64,000 bases of DNA from Photobacterium angustum (lineage in GTDB: Bacteria; Pseudomonadota; Gammaproteobacteria; Enterobacterales; Vibrionaceae). The stretch covers positions 186,001 through 250,000 of the forward strand of contig NZ_PYOM01000003.1 of assembly GCF_003026365.1 (NCBI RefSeq), given 5' to 3'. Shown piece by piece: positions 16,814-26,110 of this stretch. Under the pieces are notes generated by a model, which saw only the letters and a list, made by a program, of their open reading frames with translations, searched no databases and was not told the DNA's origin. The number at the start of each line of letters is the position of its first letter. Within the stretch, counting starts at the first letter, position 1. The position numbers were made by a program, and so were the translations under genes.

Positions 16814-17785
16814 ATGAAACCGATTTATATTGGTTTAGTTACAGCCGTTGCAAGTTTTAATACCGTTGCAAAGCCTGTGGATTGGACACCTGGTATCAGC
16901 GGTGATATCTCGCTCTTAGCCGGATACACTAAAACAAATTCACAGTTTGACTCTGATAATACCACCTCCTCAAATTTGAATTCATCTGGTGATGATCAAA
17001 GTCACACACTTATCGCACCACTTGGTACACTTTCATATACTTTCAACAATGCTAAACAGCAAATATTTTTTGGTACTGATCGTTCTGATGTCGCATTAGG
17101 GCGCTTCCATGCTGAACTTGGCTTCCGTCAAAAACTTGAAGAAAACGGCACAGTTTCGTTAAGTTACATTCCGGGATTATTAGAATTAAAAACATGGCAA
17201 AACCCCTATTTAACAGGGAAGCCACGTGTTAAAACAGGAAGTAATGTAAAAGCGATACGTGCACAGTGGGAAAATATTGCAGATTCTATGTTCTCGGTAG
17301 ATACTGCATATGGTCGTTATGAGATAGATCAAGAAAAAAGTGGAGAAGGCTCTGCTAATGATAAATCCCTACTAGATAGAAACGCAAAACTCTTTTTTGT
17401 TGAAGGAAGTTACCTACTTCCACTGAGCCGAACGCAAATGATCCGTACCGCGTTAAACTACAGCGGTATTGATGCTGATGGTAAAGCGATGTCTGCCGAT
17501 ATTTTTGGTGGCTCAGCAACATTTATTCAAATCTTCCAGCGTTCAAGTCTAGCCTTTACTTTAAGTTATAAGAAAGCGTTATTCGATGCAGAAAACCCTA
17601 TTTTTGATAAGAAACAAGAAGACGACCGTTTAGGTGCTTTCCTTGCTTATGAATATAAACAACCATTTGGTTGGAAGAACTGGGGCTTTGTTTCGTTAGT
17701 GGGTTACAACACTACACAATCTAATATCAACTTCTATGATGAAGATACTATGCTTGTTAGCTTAGGTATGAACTACAGCTTCTAA
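16814..17785 (+). CDS. DUF2860 outer-membrane beta-barrel protein
   Basis: 323 residues. A signal peptide ends at FNTVA-KPVDW. The mature chain starts with VDWTPGISGDISLLAGYT, typical of the Vibrionaceae DUF2860 family, and alternates amphipathic strands to a C-terminal LVSLGMNYSF (Phe end). It is probably an outer-membrane porin-like barrel; function unknown. The start is ATG 16814 with AAAGGA 7-12 bases upstream; an in-frame TTG at 16793 is less likely. Single gene with its own terminator. Confidence 0.78.
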   Translation: MKPIYIGLVTAVASFNTVAKPVDWTPGISGDISLLAGYTKTNSQFDSDNTTSSNLNSSGDDQSHTLIAPLGTLSYTFNNAKQQIFFGTDRSDVALGRFHAELGFRQKLEENGTVSLSYIPGLLELKTWQNPYLTGKPRVKTGSNVKAIRAQWENIADSMFSVDTAYGRYEIDQEKSGEGSANDKSLLDRNAKLFFVEGSYLLPLSRTQMIRTALNYSGIDADGKAMSADIFGGSATFIQIFQRSSLAFTLSYKKALFDAENPIFDKKQEDDRLGAFLAYEYKQPFGWKNWGFVSLVGYNTTQSNINFYDEDTMLVSLGMNYSF

Positions 17786-17827
17786 CAACAATAAATGCTG
17801 TCCCTTCTTCATTGTAAGCGATGAAAA

Positions 17828-17862
17828 TTATGGCTCTGTTATGATACAGAGCCATAAATTTT
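17828..17862 (+). terminator. Intrinsic terminator after the DUF2860 gene
   Basis: TTATGGCTCTGT / ACAGAGCCATAA perfect stem with a 6-base loop, then ATTTTA. Confidence 0.82.
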
Positions 17863-17934
17863 ACGAGACATAACACTACTTTTCTATTAGATTAACAGCA
17901 CTTTACCAAAGTTAAAGAAACGTTACTGAGTATT

Positions 17935-19602
17935 ATGGCTGTTAATAATCGCACTGCCGATGCATCACAAGAATCTCTGCATCGAATTTTTACAGTACCG
18001 GAAGCCCCAGATTCAACACTGGGTATGATAGAAAAAGAGCTATCAGAAAACTTAAATGAATTTCTGCGTACTCACATTGCTGCAACAGAAAAACCACTGC
18101 TAGAAATAGAGAAAGATTTTTCCGATCCAGCAATTCCTGAGATACCGAGCTTTGTCTCTGAGCACACTCAATTTCTTCTAAATAAGCTGGTCTCGCAATC
18201 AGTCCACACCTCAGCGCCAAGCTTTATTGGCCACATGACTTCTGCTCTGCCTTACTTCATGATGCCGCTCTCTAAAATCATGATCGCGCTGAATCAAAAT
18301 CTCGTAAAAATCGAAACATCTAAGGCTTTCACTCCACTAGAGCGTCAGGTTTTAGGCATGCTTCATAAGCTCATCTTCAATGAAAATGAAAGCTTCTATC
18401 AGCAATGGATGCATAGTGCCGACCATTCCTTAGGTGCTTTTTGCTCTGGTGGCACAATTGCCAATATCACTGCTTTATGGGTAGCAAGAAATACGGTATT
18501 AAAACCTGACGGGGATTTTAAAGGTATTGCCCAAGAAGGATTATTTCGTGCTATGAAGCACTACGGTTATGATGATTTAACGATCTTAGTGTCTGAACGT
18601 GGTCACTACTCGTTGAAGAAATCAGCAGATGTATTAGGCATTGGTCGTGATAGCCTGATTTCAATCAAAACTGATGATAATAACCGTATCAACATCGACC
18701 ACTTACAGTCGACGTTAGCGGATCTTAAACAGCGTAACATTAAACCCTTCGCCATTATTGGTATTGCAGGCACAACAGAAACAGGCAATGTTGATCCCTT
18801 AGATCAATTAGCGGATATCGCCACTGAACACGATTGTCATTTCCACGTTGATGCAGCTTGGGGCGGCGCGACATTAATGTCGAATAAATACCGTCATTTA
18901 TTAAAAGGGATTGAACGCGCCGACTCCATTACAATTGATGCTCACAAGCAGTTATATATTCCTATGGGTGCTGGCATGGTGATCTTTAAAAACCCCGAGC
19001 TCATGACAGCAATTGAACATCATGCCGAATATATTTTGCGTAAAGGATCGAAAGATTTAGGTAGTCACACCCTAGAAGGTTCACGAAGTGGCATGGCTAT
19101 GTTGCTATACGCTAGCATGAATATTATTAGCCGCCCTGGTTATGAGTTGTTGATTAACAATAGTATTGAAAATGCACGTTATTTTGCAGATTTAATTATA
19201 CAACAAAGAGATTTTGAGTTAGTCACTGAACCTGAGCTGTGCTTACTAACCTACCGTTATGTGCCTGAAGCGACACAGCAAGCATTATTAATCGCTACAG
19301 ATGAAGAACGAGAGACATTGCTAGAGTTACTTAATGACTTAACCAAGTTCATCCAGAAACGTCAGCGTGAATCCGGTAAATCATTTGTATCTCGTACACG
19401 TATTACACCGGAAAAATGGCAGCATAAGATCACAACTGTATTCCGTGTCGTACTAGCGAACCCACTCACGACAGAAACCATCTTACAAGATGTGCTAAGA
19501 GAGCAACGCCAATTAGCAAAAGAAAGCACCATTAGTCTGCCCAAAATAGAAAAGTTAACAGCAGAAATAACGAGAAAAAAGATCGAAAATCGATATAAAT
19601 AG
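17935..19602 (+). CDS. panP: PLP-dependent aspartate 1-decarboxylase PanP (glutamate-decarboxylase-like)
   Basis: 555 residues, group II PLP decarboxylase. The N-terminal ~100 residues are a lineage-typical extension. The substrate/PLP region includes APSFIGHMTSALPYF, CSGGTIANITALW at ~170, the HVDAAWGGA motif at ~304-312 and the Schiff-base lysine in IDAHKQLYIPMGAG at ~335-348. Vibrio PanP makes beta-alanine from aspartate for pantothenate/CoA synthesis in species lacking PanD, and older annotations call it glutamate decarboxylase. I favour PanP from length and Vibrionaceae resemblance, but substrate choice cannot be proved here. Monocistronic, with terminators on both sides. Confidence 0.78.
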   Translation: MAVNNRTADASQESLHRIFTVPEAPDSTLGMIEKELSENLNEFLRTHIAATEKPLLEIEKDFSDPAIPEIPSFVSEHTQFLLNKLVSQSVHTSAPSFIGHMTSALPYFMMPLSKIMIALNQNLVKIETSKAFTPLERQVLGMLHKLIFNENESFYQQWMHSADHSLGAFCSGGTIANITALWVARNTVLKPDGDFKGIAQEGLFRAMKHYGYDDLTILVSERGHYSLKKSADVLGIGRDSLISIKTDDNNRINIDHLQSTLADLKQRNIKPFAIIGIAGTTETGNVDPLDQLADIATEHDCHFHVDAAWGGATLMSNKYRHLLKGIERADSITIDAHKQLYIPMGAGMVIFKNPELMTAIEHHAEYILRKGSKDLGSHTLEGSRSGMAMLLYASMNIISRPGYELLINNSIENARYFADLIIQQRDFELVTEPELCLLTYRYVPEATQQALLIATDEERETLLELLNDLTKFIQKRQRESGKSFVSRTRITPEKWQHKITTVFRVVLANPLTTETILQDVLREQRQLAKESTISLPKIEKLTAEITRKKIENRYK

Positions 19603-19640
19603 CCCGTTTATCTATATTATTTTTTTGATTATTTAGCGTT

Positions 19641-19665
19641 AAAGCCCAGTTTTACTGGGCTTTTT
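19641..19665 (+). terminator. Intrinsic terminator after panP
   Basis: AAAGCCCAGT / ACTGGGCTTT with a 3-base loop and TTTTT. Confidence 0.88.
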
Positions 19666-20075
19666 GCATTTTATAACCATTAACAATCAAAAAATTCTAT
19701 GTCTATCTTATGAATAATCTGCAAATCAACTATTAACAGCACATTATTGTAGTATGAATAGCTTCAATAATCGGTCAAATATCTACTTCTATCTCTCGCA
19801 TAGTGTTTCTTATTTCTAAGATAAGTATTCATTGCTTGATTTTGAGCACCGTTCAATAAATTGCCCTTTTCATATTCTGTCATTATTTTTTTGTATTGTT
19901 AACGAAATGATCTCATTATTGTTTTTTGTTTCTATTAACAATGTTAATAAGACGTTTAAAAACCAGCGCTATTTTGAGAATGGTTATCAATCTGTATTTT
20001 TGGTTAAAAAACGCGCAAAAAAATACTTATTCATTGATTGATTTATATCAAGAAATTAGCGCATTTTTTTCTAGA
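19666..20075. other. Intergenic region between panP and torR
   Basis: About 410 bp, AT-rich. Short overlapping ORFs exist but lack ribosome sites and recognisable sequence. I see no gene. Confidence 0.5.
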
Positions 20076-20110
20076 AAAAAGGCCATATCACAGAATGATA
20101 TGGCCTTTTT
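20076..20110 (-). terminator. Strong bidirectional terminator downstream of torR
   Basis: Perfect 15-bp stem AAAAAGGCCATATCA / TGATATGGCCTTTTT with a 5-base loop, 65 bp past the torR stop. Confidence 0.85.
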
Positions 20111-20175
20111 ATTTCAAAATGTTTCGCTTGAATATGCGACTTTTGATATCAGTTATATGTATTTATTCGAGGAAA

Positions 20176-20889
20176 TTAATCCCCTGCAAACATATATCCT
20201 TCACCGTGAACGGTAACAAAAATCTGTGGGTTCTTTGGATCTAGCTCCATTTTAGAGCGCATACGACGAATTAAAACATCGATAGTTCTATCGTTTGGCG
20301 CTTCAACTCTGTGGCTTAACATATTTAAAATACGTTCACGACTCAACACTACATTTGGGTGTGAAGAGAAGGCCACTAATAGCTCATATTCCGCTTTAGT
20401 TAGCTTAACTGGAAGACCATTATGAGTCAGTGCTCGTTTGTTAATATCGAACTGCCATTCGCCAAAACGAATGATGTTATCTTCCTGCATTTCGACCATA
20501 GTTTCATCACGTGCTTTTTCCACTAAGGTCATGCGCCATAACAAGTTTTTCACTCGAACAAGAAGCTCTCGAAGCTCAAAAGGCTTAGTGACATAGTCAT
20601 CTGCACCCATCTCTAAACCCACAATACGATCGATACTATCAGTACGTCCTGTGACCAAAATAATACCCACTTCAGAGCGGCTACGAAGCTCACGTGTAAG
20701 CATCAAACCATCTTCGCCAGGAAGGTTAATATCAAGCATGACGAGGTCGATATTTTCGGTCGCCATGATCTCTCGCATCTGTGCGCCACTATCCGCTTGG
20801 CTAACCTTATATCCTTCATTCTCGAAATACCCTACCAGCTTAGTACGGGTAACAATTTCATCTTCCACAACAAGTACGTGATGAGTCAT
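20176..20889 (-). CDS. torR: Two-component response regulator TorR (OmpR family)
   Basis: 237 residues. The N-terminal receiver has VVEDE (acidic pocket), phospho-acceptor Asp in VMLDINLPGEDG at ~53, conserved Thr in LVTGRTD and Lys in VTKPFELREL. The C-terminal winged helix (~135-237) has RTIDVLIRRMRSK and a typical GEGYMF wing. Segments ILVTGR(T/S)DxIDRIVGLEMGADDYVTKP and NLLWR match E. coli TorR closely. It is divergent from torCA, which it should activate in response to TMAO via TorS; torS and torT are not in the window. Repeated tor-box-like sequences lie in the shared promoter region. Confidence 0.92.
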   Translation of the reverse strand: MTHHVLVVEDEIVTRTKLVGYFENEGYKVSQADSGAQMREIMATENIDLVMLDINLPGEDGLMLTRELRSRSEVGIILVTGRTDSIDRIVGLEMGADDYVTKPFELRELLVRVKNLLWRMTLVEKARDETMVEMQEDNIIRFGEWQFDINKRALTHNGLPVKLTKAEYELLVAFSSHPNVVLSRERILNMLSHRVEAPNDRTIDVLIRRMRSKMELDPKNPQIFVTVHGEGYMFAGD

Positions 20890-20944
20890 GTTTGTCTCTT
20901 TTAGTTTTTTAGGTGTTCTTACGAAACGTTAGCACAAACCGTTG

Positions 20945-21007
20945 TTATTCACAATTTGTCATAAACATGAGTTTGCTATTCATTCGTGGCATTAACCTTA
21001 TTCACAT
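20945..21007 (+). promoter_or_regulatory. Array of tor-box-like direct repeats upstream of torC
   Basis: Three direct decamers of the form (C/T)TATTCA(C/T)xx: TTATTCACAA (20945), CTATTCATTC (20976) and TTATTCACAT (20998). Spacings are 31 and 22 bp, close to three and two helical turns. They resemble the E. coli tor box CTGTTCATAT bound by TorR. A weaker GCATTCATTC lies at 21062. They sit between torR and torC. Confidence 0.5.
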
Positions 21008-21090
21008 CGTGGAAATAAGATTACCCCATAAAATTTATAACGTCACCGTAGCTTACGGCGGGCATTCATTCTTAAATGGAATCATTCAAC

Positions 21091-22257
21091 ATGAAAAGAC
21101 TTTGGCAGATGTTGACAAAACCAAGTAGCAAGTATTCGATTCTTGCTCTTGTATTTGTTGGTATTGTTATCACCCTAGTTGGTATCTTTGCTGTACATAA
21201 AGGTTTTGAACACGCATCAACCAATGAATTCTGTATCGGTTGTCATACCATGCAGCAAAACTTCGACGAGTATAAAGAATCTGTACACTTTAAAAACGCC
21301 TCTGGTGTTCGAGCTGACTGTGTGGACTGTCACCAACCTAAAGATTTAGTTGGTATGGTTCAAACTAAGCTGATGGCATCAAAAGACGTATATAACCAGT
21401 TTATTACTAAAAAGATTGATACGCCTGAAAAGTTTGAAGAGCACCGTTTAGAATTGGCTCAGATGGTATGGGATCGAATGAAAAAGCAAAATTCGAGCAC
21501 CTGTAAGAGCTGTCACAATTACTCTGCAATGGATCACGCTAAGCAATCACCTGAAGCTGCTGCTGCAATGACAGACGCTGCTGCAAAAGACATGAACTGT
21601 ATCGAATGTCACAAAGGTATTGCGCACGAACTACCAAACATGGCTGGTGGTTTCCAGAAGGATTACCAAAACCTTCAAGCTGAAGCGACTTCTCAAGGCG
21701 CAACAGCTGACAAGCTTTACTCTCTTGGTGAGAAAGATATGTTCGCCACTGACGATGCTAACGCTAAATCAGAAGGTAAATTACTACCAGCGTCTGAAGT
21801 AACTGTACTTGAACGTAAAGGCGACATGCTAAAAGTTGAAGTAAATGGCTGGCTAGAAAAAGCAGGTAAAGGTCGCGTTATGACAGAGTACATGGGTAAG
21901 CGCGTATTTAAAGCGACTATCCGTGGTGACATCAAAGCTAACGAGAAGATTGTTAAGGAAGAAACTGATCCAGCAACTGACATCGTATGGCAGAACGTAA
22001 CGGTTCAAGCTTGGATTACTAAAGCTGACATGATCGATAGCATCCAGCCTATCTGGAACTACGCAGAAGAAATGTACGGCTCTACTTGTAACGCTTGTCA
22101 CGCGGCGCCAGCACCAGGCCATTTTACTGCAAATGGCTGGATCGCAAGTCTGAAAGCCATGAGCGCATACTACCGTCTGTCTAAGACAGAAGAACGTACG
22201 CTACTGAAATATCTTCAGAACCACGGTAGCGATACAGGCGGTGCAGGCGCACACTAA
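21091..22257 (+). CDS. torC: Pentahaem c-type cytochrome TorC
   Basis: 388 residues from ATG 21091. It transfers electrons from menaquinol in the inner membrane to periplasmic TorA. An N-terminal uncleaved TM anchor spans ~15-37. There are five CxxCH haem sites: CIGCH, CVDCH, CKSCH and CIECH in the NapC/NirT-like domain, and CNACH near the C-terminus, which in TorC talks to TorA and represses TorS signalling. The upstream in-frame ATG at 21076 is possible, but the N-terminal MKRLWQMLTKPSSKYS matches E. coli TorC (MRKLW...RPSARWS), so 21091 is preferred. Operon with torA, 92 bp apart. Confidence 0.92.
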   Translation: MKRLWQMLTKPSSKYSILALVFVGIVITLVGIFAVHKGFEHASTNEFCIGCHTMQQNFDEYKESVHFKNASGVRADCVDCHQPKDLVGMVQTKLMASKDVYNQFITKKIDTPEKFEEHRLELAQMVWDRMKKQNSSTCKSCHNYSAMDHAKQSPEAAAAMTDAAAKDMNCIECHKGIAHELPNMAGGFQKDYQNLQAEATSQGATADKLYSLGEKDMFATDDANAKSEGKLLPASEVTVLERKGDMLKVEVNGWLEKAGKGRVMTEYMGKRVFKATIRGDIKANEKIVKEETDPATDIVWQNVTVQAWITKADMIDSIQPIWNYAEEMYGSTCNACHAAPAPGHFTANGWIASLKAMSAYYRLSKTEERTLLKYLQNHGSDTGGAGAH

Positions 22258-22349
22258 TCCTGTAGCCTAATAACAAATAAATGATAGGCGGGTGATATCA
22301 CTATCCCCGCCCCATCGATAAAAATTAAAGTTTAAGGATTCTCCAACAT

Positions 22350-24878
22350 ATGGCGACTCAAACTAATAAAACTGGCATCTCACGCCGCCGCTTCCTATCT
22401 GGCCTTGCAATGGCAAGTGCTGCATCGGTTGTAGGTACAAGCCTTCTTGCTCCTCGTAAAGCAATGGCTGCCGAAGAAGCAAAAGCTGCGTTCTCTGGCG
22501 AAGTGTTATCTGGCTCTCACTGGGGTGCATTCCGCGCTAAAGTTGTTGACGGTGTTTGGACTGAAACAACGCCATTTGAAAAAGACAAGAACCCAACAGA
22601 TATGATCCAAGCGGTACGTGAAGTGGTTTATAATCCTGCACGTGTTAAATACCCAATGGTACGTATTGATTGGCTAAAGCAAGGCTACAAGTCAGATACA
22701 ACACAACGTGGTAATAACCGTTTTGTACGTGTGCCATGGTCTCAAGCGTTAGACTTCTTCTACCATGAGATGGAGCGTGTTCAGAACAACTTCGGTCCAA
22801 GTGCACTGTACTCTGGTCACACAGGCTGGCAATCAGTCGGTAAACTGCATAACGCAGGTACCATGATGAAGCGTGGTATTGGTCTTCACGGTACTACCCT
22901 AGGTAAAATGGGTGACTACTCAACAGGTGCCGCTCAGGTAATTCTTCCTTACGTTGCTGGCGCAATGGAAGTTTACGAGCAACAAACATCATGGCCACTA
23001 GTACTTGAGCACACTGACACTATCGTTATTTGGGCGTCTGACCCAATTAAAAACCTGCAAGTGGGTTGGTTAGTACCAGACCACAGCCCATACCAGTACT
23101 ATGACCAGCTTGCAGAGAAAGTGAAGAATAAAGAAATCAAAGTGATCTACGTCGATCCTGTGGTTTCTAGTACTCAAAAAGTAGTTGGTGGTGAGCAGAT
23201 CCGTGTTAACCCACAGACTGATGTTCCATTAATGCTTGCTATTGCACATACGCTATACACTGAAAACTTATACAACAAAGACTTCATTGCTGATTACACA
23301 ACTGGCCTTGATAAGTTCATGCCTTACGTTCTTGGTAAGACTGACGGTGTTGTTAAGAACCCTGAGTGGGCTGAAAAGATCTGTGGTATCAAAGCTGATG
23401 ATATCCGTGCTCTTGCGCGCACAATGGCAAGCGGCCGTACGCAAATCATCGGTGGCTGGTGTCTACAACGTATGCAGCACGGCGAACAGTACGCGTGGAT
23501 GCTAGTTGTACTTGCAGCAATGCTAGGTCAAATCGGTCTACCAGGTGGTGGTTTCGGTTTCGGCTGGCACTACAATGATGCAGGTTCAATCACCTCGAAT
23601 GGCCCACTAATGTCTGGCTTTAGTGGTGTTACCGGTGTTGATCCAATTCATAACGGTTCATACGACGGTTACTCTACTTTCATTCCAGTTGCTCGCTTTG
23701 TTGATTGTATCGACAACCCAGGCAAGACTATTAACTACAATGGTCAGAAGATTAAGTACCCAGTTATGAAGATGGCGATCTTCAGTGGTAACAACCCATT
23801 TGGTCACCACCAAGATCGTAACAAGATGATCAAGGCTTGGACTAAGTTAGAAACTGTTGTATCGATTGAACACCAGTGGACAGCAACTTGTCGTTTTGCA
23901 GATATCGTATTACCTGCAACAACTACATACGAGCGTAACGATATCGAGCAGTACGGTAACCACTCTAACGCAGGTATTATTGCCCTACGTAAGATTGTTG
24001 AACCAATGTACGAATCTAAAGATGACTTTGAGATTTTCCGTGAGCTATGTTCTCGTTTTAACCGCGAAGAAGCATTCACTGGCGGTAAGACGCAAATGGA
24101 AATCATTGAAGAGATCTACAACGGTGCGCGTCTGCAAGGCCGTGGCTTAGGTGTTCGTATGCCTAACTTCAAGAAGTTCTGGGATGGTGAAGGTTTCATC
24201 GAGTTCCCTGCGGGTAAAGAGTGGGTTCGCCACGAATCATTCCGTAAAGAACCTGACCTTGAACCACTAGGTACGTCTTCAGGTATGATCGAAATCTACT
24301 GTAAGACTATCGCAGATATGGGTTACAAAGACTGTCAGGGTCACCCTATGTGGTTTGAAAAGACTGAACGTAGTCATGGTGGTCCTCGCTCTGATCGCTT
24401 CCCGATCAACATGCAGAGTACGCACCCGAAAGATCGTCTACACTCACAGTTATGTTCGTCAACGGATTTCCGTGCGACTTACGCCGTTGCTGATCGCGAG
24501 CCGATCTTCATCAATACTGAAGATGCTGCTGCTCGTGGTATCAAATCTGGCGATATCGTACGTGTCTACAACGATCGTGGTCAGGTATTAGCAGGTGCTG
24601 TTGTAACAGATGATTACCTACCAGGTGTTTGTCGTCTACAAGAAGGCGCATGGTACAGCCCATTAGAAGGCGGTAAAGTGGGAACTATCTGTACTTACGG
24701 TGATCCAAACGTATTAACAGAAGACATCGGTACTTCTAGCCTAGCGCAAGCAACATCTGCTGCTGCTGCTCTAGTTCAGATCGAGAAGTACACAGGTATT
24801 GTTCCTGCAGTAACAGGCTTTAACGGTCCTACCTACGAAGAAGGTATCGACCCACTGTTCCCTGCTATGGATAAGTAA
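22350..24878 (+). CDS. torA: Trimethylamine-N-oxide reductase, molybdoenzyme TorA
   Basis: 842 residues (E. coli 848). It is a periplasmic terminal reductase of TMAO to trimethylamine with bis-MGD molybdenum cofactor. The twin-arginine signal ISRRRFLSGLAMASAA at ~10-25 is followed by an AMA-A cleavage region. The Mo-ligand serine is in GDYSTGAAQ (~190-198). The conserved blocks WASDPIKNLQVG, GGWCLQRMQHGEQ and the C-terminal MGD-binding DIVRVYNDRGQV are present. Cofactor loading and Tat targeting need the chaperone TorD, encoded just downstream but beyond an intervening terminator. TMAO respiration suits a marine or fish-associated organism. Confidence 0.95.
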   Translation: MATQTNKTGISRRRFLSGLAMASAASVVGTSLLAPRKAMAAEEAKAAFSGEVLSGSHWGAFRAKVVDGVWTETTPFEKDKNPTDMIQAVREVVYNPARVKYPMVRIDWLKQGYKSDTTQRGNNRFVRVPWSQALDFFYHEMERVQNNFGPSALYSGHTGWQSVGKLHNAGTMMKRGIGLHGTTLGKMGDYSTGAAQVILPYVAGAMEVYEQQTSWPLVLEHTDTIVIWASDPIKNLQVGWLVPDHSPYQYYDQLAEKVKNKEIKVIYVDPVVSSTQKVVGGEQIRVNPQTDVPLMLAIAHTLYTENLYNKDFIADYTTGLDKFMPYVLGKTDGVVKNPEWAEKICGIKADDIRALARTMASGRTQIIGGWCLQRMQHGEQYAWMLVVLAAMLGQIGLPGGGFGFGWHYNDAGSITSNGPLMSGFSGVTGVDPIHNGSYDGYSTFIPVARFVDCIDNPGKTINYNGQKIKYPVMKMAIFSGNNPFGHHQDRNKMIKAWTKLETVVSIEHQWTATCRFADIVLPATTTYERNDIEQYGNHSNAGIIALRKIVEPMYESKDDFEIFRELCSRFNREEAFTGGKTQMEIIEEIYNGARLQGRGLGVRMPNFKKFWDGEGFIEFPAGKEWVRHESFRKEPDLEPLGTSSGMIEIYCKTIADMGYKDCQGHPMWFEKTERSHGGPRSDRFPINMQSTHPKDRLHSQLCSSTDFRATYAVADREPIFINTEDAAARGIKSGDIVRVYNDRGQVLAGAVVTDDYLPGVCRLQEGAWYSPLEGGKVGTICTYGDPNVLTEDIGTSSLAQATSAAAALVQIEKYTGIVPAVTGFNGPTYEEGIDPLFPAMDK

Positions 24879-24903
24879 TTTTATTTAACTAGTTGATTAA
24901 AAT

Positions 24904-24936
24904 AAGGCGATGAACGAAAATTCATCGCCTTTATTT
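24904..24936 (+). terminator. Intrinsic terminator between torA and torD
   Basis: AAGGCGATGAA / TTCATCGCCTT perfect 11-bp stem with a 6-base loop, then TTATTTC. It implies that torD is partly read through or has its own promoter. Confidence 0.75.
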
Positions 24937-25009
24937 CACCTTTTTAAAATAGATTCCAATATAATGCCTCAAGTTATATTTGAATGTGTTTTATCTGTCT
25001 GGAGTGACA

Positions 25010-25657
25010 ATGCAAGAATTTATTGCTTTCAACGAACAACGTGCAGAGATCTACTGGTGGATGTCATCACTTTTCGCTCGCGAACTCACTGATGCAGATC
25101 TGCATGAATACCACGGTGGTGAAATGTACACATTCCTTTCAGGCTTAGGCATGACCGAGGAATTAAAAGCACCCGTTGAGGCTTTTCGCGAAGTAATTAA
25201 TCAATCAAACACACGTCCTGATGAGCAACTTGAACTGGCGGCAGATTTCTGTGGTTTATTCCTAAGCACACCGAAAACAGGCGCGCTACCTTACGCATCT
25301 ATGTATGTAGGTACATCTGGTTTACTTAACGATAAGCCAGCACAAGATATGAATCTGCTAATGAATGATTACGCGATTGCACAGCGTAAAGAATTCAATG
25401 AGCCAGCCGATCACCTTGCTGTTGAATTGGATTTTATGGGTAACCTTATCATCATGGCTAACCAGCAAGAGACTGAAGAAAAGCGTGAAGAACTAATGCA
25501 AGCACAGCTTTCTTTTGTTAACACTATGCTGCTGAACTGGTTACCACTGTTTGTGAAAGAGTGTCAAAACCGAGATCAATTTGGCTTCTATGCTGCAGCG
25601 GCTAATTTATTATTGGCATTCTGTAAACTTGATGCTGCTTTCCTTGCTGGTGAATAA
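25010..25657 (+). CDS. torD: TorA-specific chaperone TorD
   Basis: 215 residues. This cytosolic helical chaperone binds the TorA signal peptide and apo-enzyme, aiding Mo-cofactor insertion before Tat export. Family motifs: ELAADFCGLFLS at ~80-91, LPYASMYVG, and the NEPADHLAVELDFMGNL block at ~133-149 (E. coli FNEPADHLAIYLE). The start is ATG 25010, with GGAG 7 bases upstream. An in-frame ATG at 24980 has no ribosome site and would add non-homologous residues. A terminator follows at 25679. Confidence 0.9.
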   Translation: MQEFIAFNEQRAEIYWWMSSLFARELTDADLHEYHGGEMYTFLSGLGMTEELKAPVEAFREVINQSNTRPDEQLELAADFCGLFLSTPKTGALPYASMYVGTSGLLNDKPAQDMNLLMNDYAIAQRKEFNEPADHLAVELDFMGNLIIMANQQETEEKREELMQAQLSFVNTMLLNWLPLFVKECQNRDQFGFYAAAANLLLAFCKLDAAFLAGE

Positions 25658-25678
25658 TTAAGCAACATGTTAATAATT

Positions 25679-25705
25679 AAACCTCAGTCTCGACTGAGGT
25701 TTTTT
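25679..25705 (+). terminator. Intrinsic terminator after torD
   Basis: AAACCTCAGT / ACTGAGGTTT with CTCG loop and TTTTTT tail. Confidence 0.88.
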
Positions 25706-25733
25706 ATATCTGCCTTAAAAACACGCTAAAAAA

Positions 25734-26099
25734 CTAAATTCAGATCAAACTACGTACATTGAGCCAACCATTGTTCCTAAAAAAGAATACAAAGGTGTAG
25801 GTGTGATTGAAGCGCTTCGTGGTTCATTAAGTCACTGGCTACGTATTAAAGACGGTTTAGTTGAAAACTATCAAGCGGTTGTTCCTACCACATGGAACGC
25901 AAGCCCAATTGATGGCAACGGCAAAATTGCACCTTATAAAGCTTCCTTAGTCGGCTTAAAGTTAGAAGATCCAACTAAGCCTCTTGAAGTTCTTCATGTG
26001 ATCCACTCATTTGACCCATGTATGGCGTGTTCAGTACACGTGATGGATTACAAAGGCCAATCTTTGAGTGAATTCCGTATTCCAGCACAAGCAGTGTAA
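25734..26099 (+). pseudogene. hyaB 3' fragment (hydrogenase large subunit remnant)
   Basis: About 120 codons encoding the C-terminus of HyaB, nearly identical to 32349-32714 and ending with the same DPCMACSVH nickel-ligand motif and the same C-terminal extension. The first ~1,340 bp of hyaB are missing, so no large subunit can be made. Substitutions include EALRGS where the intact gene has EAPRGL, a conserved family motif. It starts abruptly 30 bp after the torD terminator, which is a recombination joint. Confidence 0.9.
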
Positions 26100-26110
26100 G
26101 GAAGGAATTT

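Noticed and set aside
19832..20244. Three overlapping ORFs of 68-96 codons between panP and torR
   Set aside because: AT-rich, overlapping each other and the torR terminator, no ribosome sites, no familiar motif.
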